Of a DNA stretch of 64,000 bases, positions 27,313 to 34,077 are shown piece by piece. The stretch lies in the NCBI RefSeq assembly GCF_009792235.1, contig NZ_CP046973.1, positions 3,162,001 to 3,226,000 on the forward strand, in the 5' to 3' direction. Position 1 is the first letter of the stretch. Every line of letters starts with the position of its first letter. Source of the stretch: Microcystis aeruginosa FD4. Its GTDB lineage: Bacteria; Cyanobacteriota; Cyanobacteriia; Cyanobacteriales; Microcystaceae. A program made the translations under genes and the position numbers. The notes beneath the pieces are model-generated. The model was not told the DNA's origin, did no database searches, and saw only the letters and a program-made list of their open reading frames with translations.

Positions 27313-27612
27313 TCGTGCTTCGCCGTTCTATACTGGCGGAACCTTTCATCTCCGAGGTAAAACCGAGAGCCTTCAAGCCGACATTTTGGGTAACGGGAAG
27401 CTGAGATTGTTCAATCAATTGGCCGATTTGAACAATCTGACGAGTGAGAGTTAAGCTAGAAAAGTCATCACCGTTAAGATCGGGAATTTCCAGTGCTAAA
27501 CCCCTATTTTGCCAACAATGTGCCAAAAATTGCGCTTTTGTTGATTGGGGGCCAGAAGCAAAACCGTGTAGATAAATATATCTGTTTTCAAGGACTGCCA
27601 TTCTAGAACCAA

Positions 27613-27918
27613 TTAGATTTCTTCGTCTTGCTCTTTGGTAGCACTGGGAGAAGAATTATAAATGGCATCTAACTGCTGACGAGCATCTTCGACAGTGAGA
27701 GAACGAATCACTAACAGAGGTTCATTAATCAGCTGTCCGGCCTCGTCCAAAAGTTCCGGATGGGAAGTCATGGGATAACCGTAGGGATTATAGGAATTAG
27801 CCGATTTAGCAGGACGTTTCTGGGAATCCATGCTGACAGTAATCAGACTCCGAATTAAATTATTAATGGTCAAAAAAGCGATAACTGTGAAGGCGAGGAT
27901 ATAGAGCAGATGTAACAT
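27613..27918 (-). CDS. DUF2973 domain protein
   Basis: A 101-residue protein with one N-terminal membrane helix (LLYILAFTVIAFLTINNLI), then a Pro/Tyr-containing linker and an acidic helical tail with HPELLDEAGQLINEPLLVI. This matches the cyanobacterial DUF2973 family. The function is unknown. It ends 11 bases before the disrupted esterase gene and follows the DUF2605 gene on the same strand, a pairing seen in other cyanobacteria. Confidence 0.72.
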   Translation of the reverse strand: MLHLLYILAFTVIAFLTINNLIRSLITVSMDSQKRPAKSANSYNPYGYPMTSHPELLDEAGQLINEPLLVIRSLTVEDARQQLDAIYNSSPSATKEQDEEI

Positions 27919-28016
27919 TGGCCAAGTCTCCCATGAATTATGTGTGAATATTCCTAATTGCCAAAACTTTATGCTAAAAATTCGCTCAACTCTCTAGCTT
28001 ACCAAAAAGTTTCAGG

Positions 28017-28364
28017 TTAAGCGTCAGTTTGAGGAGATTGATGTTCTCCCCAACCCTGTAATCGACGACGACGACTGCTGACACCCCAACACTCTGCCAC
28101 CAACTGATGCCAAGGCAACAACATCTTGGCCTCGATACCCACCTGACCACCTGTGGTTTTAAAGAGTAAATGAGCCGTGGCCACCTCCTGTTGGGCGTTT
28201 TTGACTCTTGCTAATAAATCGTTTTGTTCCTCGAGGCTGAGAAAGGATAATCTCTCGGATTCGAGGAGGAGACGGGAACGGGAAAACCAATGGGTGAAAT
28301 CCTCTAGTAGAGGTTCCAGGATAGTTTTCAGGAGTTCGTTTTCGGTGGGTTGCGAAGGAAACAT
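28017..28364 (-). CDS. DUF2605 domain protein
   Basis: From the ATG at 28364 the protein is about 115 residues: MFPSQPTENELLKTILEPLL and EDFTHWFSRSRLLLESERLS. It is helical and matches the cyanobacterial DUF2605 family. An upstream in-frame ATG at 28424 would add 20 hydrophobic residues (INDAKIKVSKIVIIRIM) that family members lack, so I prefer the shorter form. It probably forms an operon with the DUF2973 gene 98 bases downstream. Confidence 0.7.
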   Translation of the reverse strand: MFPSQPTENELLKTILEPLLEDFTHWFSRSRLLLESERLSFLSLEEQNDLLARVKNAQQEVATAHLLFKTTGGQVGIEAKMLLPWHQLVAECWGVSSRRRRLQGWGEHQSPQTDA

Positions 28365-28439
28365 TATTCTTATAATGACGATTTTGCTTACCTTAATCTT
28401 AGCGTCATTTATATTTCTTAACATTGTGACGGGAAAATT

Positions 28440-29066
28440 TTAAGATTTGCCCCGGCTGTAGGCGGCACTAAAGAAGTCCTGTTCACAACTAAGGGCATAA
28501 CGATAGGATAAAGAGATATTTTCCGTCATCGGGGCGTATTTATCGGCTAATTCCTCTAACTGGCTTGCTAAAGCGGCGAATTCATCCCCACTATAACTAT
28601 CAATCCAAGCTTGATAGGGATTCTCAGAAATCGGCTCTAAGGCTAATTGTTGACCCAGATAGGCATAAAGACTCATACAGGGACTCATCGCCACTGCAAT
28701 CGCACCGATGTCACCCATCCAAGCGGTAGCGAGAAGAAAATCCGTATAGCGACGGGTGGCGTTAGCGGGCTGAACCTTTCTCAGGTCAACCCCCCACTGG
28801 AAAGCGTAATTTTCGTGTAATTCTAATTCCTGTAATACCCCTGCGGCTAACCGATGAAAGCTAGTGAATCCCTGCCAATCGGGAGCTTTAGCGGCGGCGA
28901 TACTATAAGCACGGGCGAAAGATTCCAGAAAAAAAGCATCCTGACCGACATAGAAAGCGAAACAGTCTCGTTTAAGCTCTCCTGTGGCGATACCTCGCAC
29001 AAAAGGGTGTTCTAGACAAGCTTGCACTAGATCTTGATGGCTGTGCCAAAGTTGCTGACTAAGCAT
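28440..29066 (-). CDS. tenA: TenA family thiaminase II
   Basis: A 208-residue all-helical TenA/THI-4 protein. The N-terminal LWHSHQDLVQACLEHPFVRG is typical, as is the FYVGQDAFFLESFARAY segment. The candidate active-site Cys lies in AVAMSPCMSLYAYLG near residue 131, and the C-terminal pair of Glu/Tyr residues is present. TenA hydrolyses aminopyrimidine breakdown products in thiamine salvage. No TPP riboswitch was recognised upstream. It is a single gene on the minus strand. Confidence 0.9.
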   Translation of the reverse strand: MLSQQLWHSHQDLVQACLEHPFVRGIATGELKRDCFAFYVGQDAFFLESFARAYSIAAAKAPDWQGFTSFHRLAAGVLQELELHENYAFQWGVDLRKVQPANATRRYTDFLLATAWMGDIGAIAVAMSPCMSLYAYLGQQLALEPISENPYQAWIDSYSGDEFAALASQLEELADKYAPMTENISLSYRYALSCEQDFFSAAYSRGKS

Positions 29067-29223
29067 GGGAAAATACTAATTAGGTGGACAAGGTTGGTTA
29101 ACTAGAGTTGGGCATCTCACAGGGTGACAGAGAGCCTGAGTGGTCACAGTTTCATTTCCTTAACCCAAACTGACGTTAAGCCTGTTACAATAAAGATAAC
29201 TGACTAAATTGGAATTAAAAACT

Positions 29224-29430
29224 ATGCGACTTAAGCGATGGGAGTCCCCCCGCCGGCAGGGACGTAACGACAAAGGCAAGGGCGGTTCGGCCCGACAGCG
29301 ACAACTGAAAAAACAATTTAAAATGTTGTCGAAAAAACTGAAAGGGGGAGAGAGTAACATCTCTCCTCTTTTTTTGTCCCCAGCAATCGCCGCTAAAAAA
29401 TCTTCCTCGGGGAAACTCTCGGTCTCCTAA
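29224..29430 (+). CDS. Small basic protein of unknown function
   Basis: A 68-residue, very basic protein starting MRLKRWESPRRQGRN and rich in Lys, Arg and Ser. An in-frame ATG at 29209 would add five residues. A TACAAT hexamer about 35 bases upstream is a possible -10 element. There is no recognised family. Its charge suggests nucleic-acid binding, but that is a guess. It lies 41 bases before the binding-protein gene on the same strand. Confidence 0.42.
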   Translation: MRLKRWESPRRQGRNDKGKGGSARQRQLKKQFKMLSKKLKGGESNISPLFLSPAIAAKKSSSGKLSVS

Positions 29431-29471
29431 AACAGTCGGAGACTTGAGCCACTTTCAGATTAGGGAAAAAA

Positions 29472-30371
29472 ATGAAGCGTACACTTGCCGTCATGACGAT
29501 GACAGTAGCTTTAACCGTCACCAGTAACCATTCTAGCCTTGCGGGAGCAATCTTCGATCGCATTCAAAAAACTGGGGTAATTACTGCCGGCGCTCGTAAA
29601 GATGCTATTCCCTTTGGTTTTGTCAACTCCCAGGGCAAGTGGGTGGGTTACAGCCTTGATATGTTAGAGTTAATTCGCAAGGAAACCGAACGGAAGTTAG
29701 GAAAACCAATTAAGTTAAAAATTGTTGAGATTACTCCCCAAAATCGTTTTGAAAAGTTGAAAACAGGGGTTATCGATATCGAATGTGGCTCCACTACTTT
29801 TACTTGGAAAAGAGAAAATGAAGTGGATTTTTCCGTTAGTTATTTTGCCAGTGGCACTCAATTACTCACCCGCAAAGGTAGTAATCTCGATGACATCGGT
29901 AGCCTGGCAGGCAGACGCATTGGAGTAATTGCCAATACTACTAATGAAGCAGTAATTAAAAACCAACAACCCGCCGCTATTTTGGTCAAAGTTAAAAATC
30001 GTGGCGAGGGTTTACAAAAACTAGAAACGGGAGAAATTGATGGTTTTGCCAGTGATGGCATTACCCTAGAAGGTTTAAGAAAAAGTGCTAAAAATCCTAA
30101 TAATTTAGCTATAGTTCCCTCCTATCCCTACGCCTACGAATCCTATGCCTGTACTTTACCTGAAAATGATTCTAAATGGCGCGATACAGTGAATTATACG
30201 CTATTAAAATTCATGGAAGGGATCGTTAGTGACCAACAACAAGCGGTGACAATTTATGAACGTTGGTTTGGTGAAGATGGTGTTGTTCCCTATTCCAGAG
30301 AGACTATTAATGATTATTTTCAAGGCATTGTCAACACCTACGAATGGATTCCTTTAACTGTATTTCCCTAA
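29472..30371 (+). CDS. Amino-acid ABC transporter substrate-binding protein
   Basis: A 299-residue periplasmic binding protein (SBP_bac_3 family). A signal peptide (about residues 1-24) is followed by IFDRIQKTGVITAGARKDA, then PFGFVNSQGKWVGYSLDML, the ligand-binding FEKLKTGVIDIECGSTTFTW and the second-lobe IGVIANTTNEAVI. It resembles glutamate/aspartate or polar amino-acid binding proteins. No permease or ATPase gene is adjacent, so it would have to work with components encoded elsewhere. Confidence 0.88.
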   Translation: MKRTLAVMTMTVALTVTSNHSSLAGAIFDRIQKTGVITAGARKDAIPFGFVNSQGKWVGYSLDMLELIRKETERKLGKPIKLKIVEITPQNRFEKLKTGVIDIECGSTTFTWKRENEVDFSVSYFASGTQLLTRKGSNLDDIGSLAGRRIGVIANTTNEAVIKNQQPAAILVKVKNRGEGLQKLETGEIDGFASDGITLEGLRKSAKNPNNLAIVPSYPYAYESYACTLPENDSKWRDTVNYTLLKFMEGIVSDQQQAVTIYERWFGEDGVVPYSRETINDYFQGIVNTYEWIPLTVFP

Positions 30372-30479
30372 AATCAAGACCTTTTTAGGGAAAGGTTCAA
30401 AAAGGCACTCTTGCAAGTGGGAATTATGAATGGGGAAGTAGGAAGTGGGGAAGTGGGTTTTTAAAGGAGGAAGGAAAAT

Positions 30480-30824
30480 TTATTGTAATTTCTCAATGAT
30501 ACTGATAATGATTCTCTTTAGCTGGGGGAGATTGTTTTGAATCACTTTCCAGACGACTTTTTCATCAATTGCCCAATATTCATGAACTAATTTATCCCGC
30601 ATACCTGCGATGTTTTTCCAAGGAATATTGGGATAATTAACTCTCACTTCATCAGGAATATTTTTGACGGCTTCCCCGATTATTTCAATTAATTTTACTG
30701 CCGAAAGAAAGATTTCTATCTTAGTTGAAAATTCTGCAAAGCTTAGATACTGAGTCATCTTTTCTAGTTGACAAATTGCCTCTAGAATGTCTTGCAAGAA
30801 ATCTCTAAATTCCCGTTGCGTCAT
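30480..30824 (-). CDS. hepT: HepT-like ribonuclease toxin (DUF86)
   Basis: A 114-residue HEPN protein. The R-x4-H-x-Y active-site motif is present in MRDKLVHEYW near residue 83, preceded by the family segment EAVKNIPDEVRVNYPNIPW. In HepT/MntA modules the toxin cleaves RNA and is silenced when the antitoxin AMPylates the motif Tyr. The start overlaps the stop of the MntA-like gene by four bases (ATGA-type overlap). The toxin active site is intact although its partner is degenerate. Confidence 0.88.
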   Translation of the reverse strand: MTQREFRDFLQDILEAICQLEKMTQYLSFAEFSTKIEIFLSAVKLIEIIGEAVKNIPDEVRVNYPNIPWKNIAGMRDKLVHEYWAIDEKVVWKVIQNNLPQLKRIIISIIEKLQ

Positions 30825-31114
30825 ACATAAATAACCTCCGATAAAATTCTTTCTCTCCTGTTTCCTTTTAAGCCATTTTTACTGATAACATCCGCTTTTA
30901 CCTTAAGTAAATCACTTAAATAATATTCCAGATCTACTAAATCTAGTAAACTAGGCGGTTCTGTATAATCTATCAGAATATTAACTTCACTATTTTCCTG
31001 CACTTCTCCTTTTACATAATCTCCAAAAATACCTAATTCACTGACATGATACTTTTCTTTTACTAAGGACTTAACTTGACCCAAAATCGCTTTAATTTCT
31101 TCTAAATTTTTCAT
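30821..31114 (-). CDS. mntA: MntA-like nucleotidyltransferase antitoxin, catalytic motif altered
   Basis: A 97-residue minimal nucleotidyltransferase-fold protein directly upstream of hepT. Canonical MntA has GSx10DxD. Here the corresponding segment is LGIFGDYVKGEVQENSEVNI: GD replaces GS, and E-V-N replaces D-x-D. The later Asp (VKADVIS) is kept. If AMP transfer needs the first two acidic residues, this protein may neutralise HepT by binding only. Compare the canonical copy at 58532, which has LFGSVARDEA and DSDVDLLV. Confidence 0.82.
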   Translation of the reverse strand: MKNLEEIKAILGQVKSLVKEKYHVSELGIFGDYVKGEVQENSEVNILIDYTEPPSLLDLVDLEYYLSDLLKVKADVISKNGLKGNRRERILSEVIYV

Positions 31115-31279
31115 GATGCTTACCTTCTAAGATAACGGAAAAGACTTCCACCCTACTGATCAAAATTTTATTTCCTGTATCTGTATTGTAGCAGCTTTCG
31201 GCTCCCAAGATAAACCATACTCCTTGAAATCATGGGAATTGAGAGAGTTATGCCAAAAATACCCCTTCAAGTGAGTGAA

Positions 31280-31735
31280 TTAAGGGGGCATTTGTCGCAG
31301 ATATTTATCAAGAAATTCCTCTGATGTTAAACAATCAAAATCAGCAATAATTTTGATTAATTCTCGATTTTCAGACAAAAAAATTTCTGCCGCACCATAT
31401 TTGGCAGTTAGATAGATAAAAACATCTTCAGAAGGCAATAATTTTTCTGCAATTATCTGACTTGCTTCTGCTTTCATTTCAATCGTTTCTGGTATAAATA
31501 AGCAATTAATATTCTGCCAGATTTGATCTACTATTTTGGCTGCCCAATCTTTACCTTGAAGTCTTTTGCCAACTCGTAAAATTTGGTTAATGAGTTCCTG
31601 CGAAATAATAACTTTGATTGAAGATTGATTATTGGGGGTATAATATCCTAACCATGTAAGAATTCGCTCTTGTGGTGAGAGGGGTTTTAATTGACCAATA
31701 ATATAAATATTTGTATCTAAAAAAATTCTCCTCAT
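31280..31735 (-). CDS. PIN domain toxin
   Basis: A 151-residue PIN-domain protein starting RRIFLDTNIYIIGQ (first acidic residue D7). The middle acidic region is MKAEASQIIAEKLLPSEDVF and a late acidic patch is FLSENRELIKII. PIN toxins are Mg-dependent ribonucleases. Its start overlaps the upstream antitoxin stop by four bases. A CCCCTTCAAGTGAG...AAGGGG stem at about 31262-31288 overlaps the gene end and resembles the terminators of the nearby PEP-CTERM genes. Confidence 0.78.
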   Translation of the reverse strand: MRRIFLDTNIYIIGQLKPLSPQERILTWLGYYTPNNQSSIKVIISQELINQILRVGKRLQGKDWAAKIVDQIWQNINCLFIPETIEMKAEASQIIAEKLLPSEDVFIYLTAKYGAAEIFLSENRELIKIIADFDCLTSEEFLDKYLRQMPP

Positions 31736-31986
31736 TCATACCGCTCCTGAAATAGTTCTTGCTTCACTTTACGAATAAGCTCTAAAATCTGTTCATCAGT
31801 TTCGATACCTGCTTCTTTAAATGCAGCTTGCATCTTAGTACGAGCTTGTTCAAATTCTACTTGTTCATTTTGATCGGGAACAATAATAACAAGTTCAATC
31901 TCTGTGTCTGTTGGCAAATCTTGATGGGGTTGCTCGATAATTAATTGTCCATCTTTGATTTTGGCTTTAGTCTGAATAAATTGCAT
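31732..31986 (-). CDS. Antitoxin of PIN module
   Basis: An 84-residue acidic protein. The N-terminal half (FIQTKAKIKDGQLIIEQP, then DTEIELVIIV) looks like a small beta-fold DNA-binding domain, and the C-terminal half is a Glu-rich helix (QILELIRKVKQELFQE). It is upstream of and overlaps the PIN toxin gene by four bases, the usual antitoxin-first order. It has no exact family name. Confidence 0.68.
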   Translation of the reverse strand: MQFIQTKAKIKDGQLIIEQPHQDLPTDTEIELVIIVPDQNEQVEFEQARTKMQAAFKEAGIETDEQILELIRKVKQELFQERYE

Positions 31987-32082
31987 TTTTGATTTCTCCT
32001 CAGACTCAATCTGGTTTATTATATCTATCTTATCATTTTCGAGCGACTAATGTGTAAGAGGAAGATATATAAAAAAACAAAA

Positions 32083-32238
32083 CCCCCTCAACTGACTAAT
32101 TGAAGGGGAATTTATCGTATTTTGTGGGCAATTTAGCCTACTTTTGTGGTTTAGTTTTTGTCGGATTTAGAGGATTTTAGTTTGCGCTTCAGGGTTGAAG
32201 CTGCGCCGATTGTACTGATTACCAGGAGACTTAAAGTT
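32083..32238 (-). pseudogene. Orphan PEP-CTERM gene 3' end with terminator (copy A)
   Basis: The minus strand encodes TIGAASTLKRKLKSSKSDKN then TAA at 32151-32153, the membrane-anchor and basic tail of a PEP-CTERM protein. It is almost the same tail as the intact gene at 34078. A CCCCCTCA...TGAAGGGG terminator stem (32083-32108) follows. There is no upstream body; it is cut off near 32238 and then an M2 element begins. It is a relic of a duplicated gene end. Confidence 0.75.
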
Positions 32239-32268
32239 CAAGTTTTCCATAAAGAAAATTCAACTAAT

Positions 32269-32485
32269 TAGGGTTTGCAGCAAAAAGTACGGGCGAAGCA
32301 TTCGGATAGAAAATCTACGGTTTCACCGATAGGTTATTGCCCGAATGCTTCGCCCCTACAGGACGCGGGCCGATGAAGATGCAAGGTTTTGAACCACGAT
32401 TCTCTCAAAATCTTGCACCTGTTTCGCTCGTAAAACCCCAAAACCCTTACTTTGCATACATTTCACATTTATTCAGCAAGCCCTA
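32269..32485. repeat. MITE-like element, family M2 (copy 2)
   Basis: Starts TAGGGTTTGC and ends TTCAGCAAGCCCTA, the same termini as at 14913-15129, and has the same length (217 bases). Inside is an inverted pair, ACGGGCGAAGCATTCGG and CCCGAATGCTTCGCCC. No coding capacity. It lies between the orphan PEP-CTERM tail and the mazF-like gene. Confidence 0.72.
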
Positions 32486-32507
32486 ATTAAACATTCCTAT
32501 TAGTGTT

Positions 32508-32843
32508 TTATGTTAGATCTAATGTATATCGCATCGCTTCTTCCAATTGCTGTAAATAACTAGAAGAAAGTTTCCCCAACTGTCGCTGAAGTCGTTGTCT
32601 ATCAATAACAACAATTTGATAACATAAGGCTACTGATTCCTGATTTAAGCCTCCTTGTCCTGCGGGAATAACCATTGTTCCGGGGATTTGTGCGCGACGT
32701 AAATTACTGGTTAATGGAATTACAACAACAGTGCTAGTGAAGCGCTCGATATTGTTATGTTGGACAATAATAACAGGTCGAATACCAGCTTGTTCTGAAC
32801 CACGACTCGGATTCAAATCAGCTAGATAAATATCGCCTCGCAT
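32508..32843 (-). CDS. MazF/PemK family endoribonuclease toxin
   Basis: A 111-residue MazF-like toxin. RGDIYLADLNPSRGSEQAGI and RPVIIVQHN are the signature N terminus. VVIPLTSNLRRAQIPGTMVI and the later SVALCYQIVVIDRQRL are also typical. It is a sequence-specific mRNA interferase. The gene begins one base before its antitoxin ends. All conserved blocks are present, so it is probably active. Confidence 0.88.
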   Translation of the reverse strand: MRGDIYLADLNPSRGSEQAGIRPVIIVQHNNIERFTSTVVVIPLTSNLRRAQIPGTMVIPAGQGGLNQESVALCYQIVVIDRQRLQRQLGKLSSSYLQQLEEAMRYTLDLT

Positions 32844-33098
32844 TTATTTCTTATCCTCTTGTTCAAGGTGAGATAAATAATCGGGTAAAATACTTTCTGA
32901 AAAGCTAATATCCTCTTGAGCAAATTCATTTTGTAACGATTGTGCTTCTGCATCTGAAATATTATCCCATTTCTGAAAACGTGAATTTCTTTGTAAGGAT
33001 TGGGCGAATTCAAGGACTTTTTGCTGTTTTTCTAGCGGTAAAGTCTTAATACTTTGCAAAATCTGGTCTTGAAGATTATTAATATGGGTGATAGACAT
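32844..33098 (-). CDS. Antitoxin of MazF module
   Basis: An 84-residue acidic protein directly upstream of and adjoining the mazF-like gene. The N-terminal helix segment LQDQILQSIKTLPLEKQQKV followed by EFAQSLQ resembles DUF2281-like antitoxins rather than the SpoVT/AbrB fold of classic MazE. The acidic tail (SFSESILPDYLSHLEQ) would bind the toxin. The assignment rests mainly on position. Confidence 0.7.
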   Translation of the reverse strand: MSITHINNLQDQILQSIKTLPLEKQQKVLEFAQSLQRNSRFQKWDNISDAEAQSLQNEFAQEDISFSESILPDYLSHLEQEDKK

Positions 33099-33210
33099 TG
33101 CAACTTTTACTATATTTACACTAGGCCGACTATTCTACCACAAAAAACGCTCTTGTTGTCAATTAGTTAGCAACAATTAAATAATAGACAATAAACAATA
33201 GACAAAAAAT

Positions 33211-33320
33211 ACTGACTGAATGAAGGGGCGATCGCAAGTTTTTTTATTAATGGTTTTTAGGAGACTTGTGTGGGTTCCTTTTCTGAGGGTTTGGAGGGTT
33301 TTAGTTGGCACTTGAGGGTT
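33211..33320 (-). pseudogene. Orphan PEP-CTERM gene 3' tail (copy B)
   Basis: The minus strand encodes TLKCQLKPSKPSEKEPTQVS with a TAA at 33257-33259. This aligns with the terminal residues of the intact PEP-CTERM gene at 34078. A decayed ACTGACTGAATGAAGGGGCG terminator half follows at 33211-33230. The tail directly abuts the stop of the next PIN gene; no upstream body remains. Confidence 0.65.
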
Positions 33321-33717
33321 ATCTCCATACTTTCACCCGCATTATATCAAAATGATAATCATAGCTCCAAACAGGTAGATTTAATTCGATTGAGATTATA
33401 GCAGTCAAAGCATCAACAATAGTAATAGTTTGATCAGGAAATTGTTTAGCTTTTGCTATGGCTGCGAAATACTGATCTTCTGTCGGATTGATCAGATTAG
33501 CCGATTCTAAGCAATTTTGTGTGAAATGAGTGGCTTGTTCAAATCCTAATCTATATAGAAGCAAGCTGTAAGTTTCTACATATACGGGGAAAGAGATAAT
33601 AACTGTTAAATCTTCCGATTCTATGCGTCTTAGCTCTGCTTGCGCTCTGCTATGATATTGATCACTGGTATCTATCGCTCCGTAAAGGGGGGTTGTGTCG
33701 GCAATAATCGCTTTCAA
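33319..33717 (-). CDS. PIN domain toxin
   Basis: A 132-residue PIN-domain protein. The N-terminal IIADTTPLYGAIDTSDQYH carries the first Asp; a conserved Glu is in VYVETYSLLLYR, and the late Asp is in ITIVDALTAIISIEL with WSYDYHFDIM near the end. Spacing fits the PIN/VapC fold. The predicted function is RNA cleavage. It lies nine bases after its antitoxin on the same strand. Confidence 0.82.
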   Translation of the reverse strand: MKAIIADTTPLYGAIDTSDQYHSRAQAELRRIESEDLTVIISFPVYVETYSLLLYRLGFEQATHFTQNCLESANLINPTEDQYFAAIAKAKQFPDQTITIVDALTAIISIELNLPVWSYDYHFDIMRVKVWR

Positions 33718-33726
33718 GATTGGCGC

Positions 33727-33987
33727 TTAAGGTAATTTATGGGACAGAGTAAATTCGGCTAAAACAGCGTCATGATTGATGGATGTGTCAGTATAGCCAC
33801 TTCCTTGGGGTGCGGGAGATAAGTGAAAAGATTTTTTCGGTTTGGATAAATAGCCTTTCGCTATTAAAAATGATTCTATAGCCGTTTGTACTGTATCAGA
33901 AGACGATACCTTATGCTCTTGATTGTAGGCGGCTAGAGCATTAATTATGGTGGTGGGTAGCTCAATCGTCACCTGTTGCATAACCAA
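33727..33987 (-). CDS. Ribbon-helix-helix type antitoxin
   Basis: An 86-residue protein starting MQQVTIELPTTIINALAAYN, a good ribbon-helix-helix (CopG/MetJ-like) beta strand and helix. SSSDTVQTAIESFLIAKGYL and an unstructured tail follow. Antitoxins of this kind repress their own operon. It precedes the PIN gene by nine bases. MVM allows either of two adjacent start codons. Confidence 0.72.
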   Translation of the reverse strand: MVMQQVTIELPTTIINALAAYNQEHKVSSSDTVQTAIESFLIAKGYLSKPKKSFHLSPAPQGSGYTDTSINHDAVLAEFTLSHKLP

Positions 33988-34077
33988 AATCCTCTTGATT
34001 TAATCATGTCCCTATTATACAATAAACCCCCTCAACTGACTGAATGAAGGGGCATTTATTCTACTTTGGTAAGCAAT

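Larger units (their letters stand above)
25613..27379. mobile_element. Intact IS200/IS605 family element (divergent tnpA and tnpB)
   Basis: A 1767-base element carrying divergent tnpB (minus) and tnpA (plus). The tnpB-side end folds as CTCCC-TCGC/GCGAGGG, and the tnpA-side end contains a GGTAAAACCGAGAGCC-type imperfect hairpin. GAC lies at both junctions, so the exact cut site is ambiguous by three bases. The sequence just outside the tnpB side is TTGAC, also found at the two transposase-free relatives (3631 and 57370). It has no terminal inverted repeat or target duplication, as expected for single-strand Y1 transposition. Confidence 0.88.
25172..27601 (-). pseudogene. YqiA/YcfP-type alpha/beta hydrolase, split by an IS200/IS605 insertion
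   Basis: The 5' part (27601 to 27383) encodes MAVLENRYIYLHGFASGPQS through QLPVTQN. The 3' part (25612 to 25172) resumes at VNLIGSSFGGLTAAWLAETY, containing the GxSxG nucleophile elbow, and ends with the His region SDHALTG. Counting the shared GAC at the junctions once, the two parts add up to 660 in-frame bases, a 219-residue protein. YqiA-like proteins are small esterases or lipases. The insertion separates the N-terminal HGFxS motif from the nucleophile Ser, so the enzyme must be inactive unless the element excises. Confidence 0.9.

Noticed and set aside
29067..29160. TPP riboswitch upstream of tenA
   Set aside because: The conserved CUGAGA and ACCUGAUC-type segments of the TPP box were not found.
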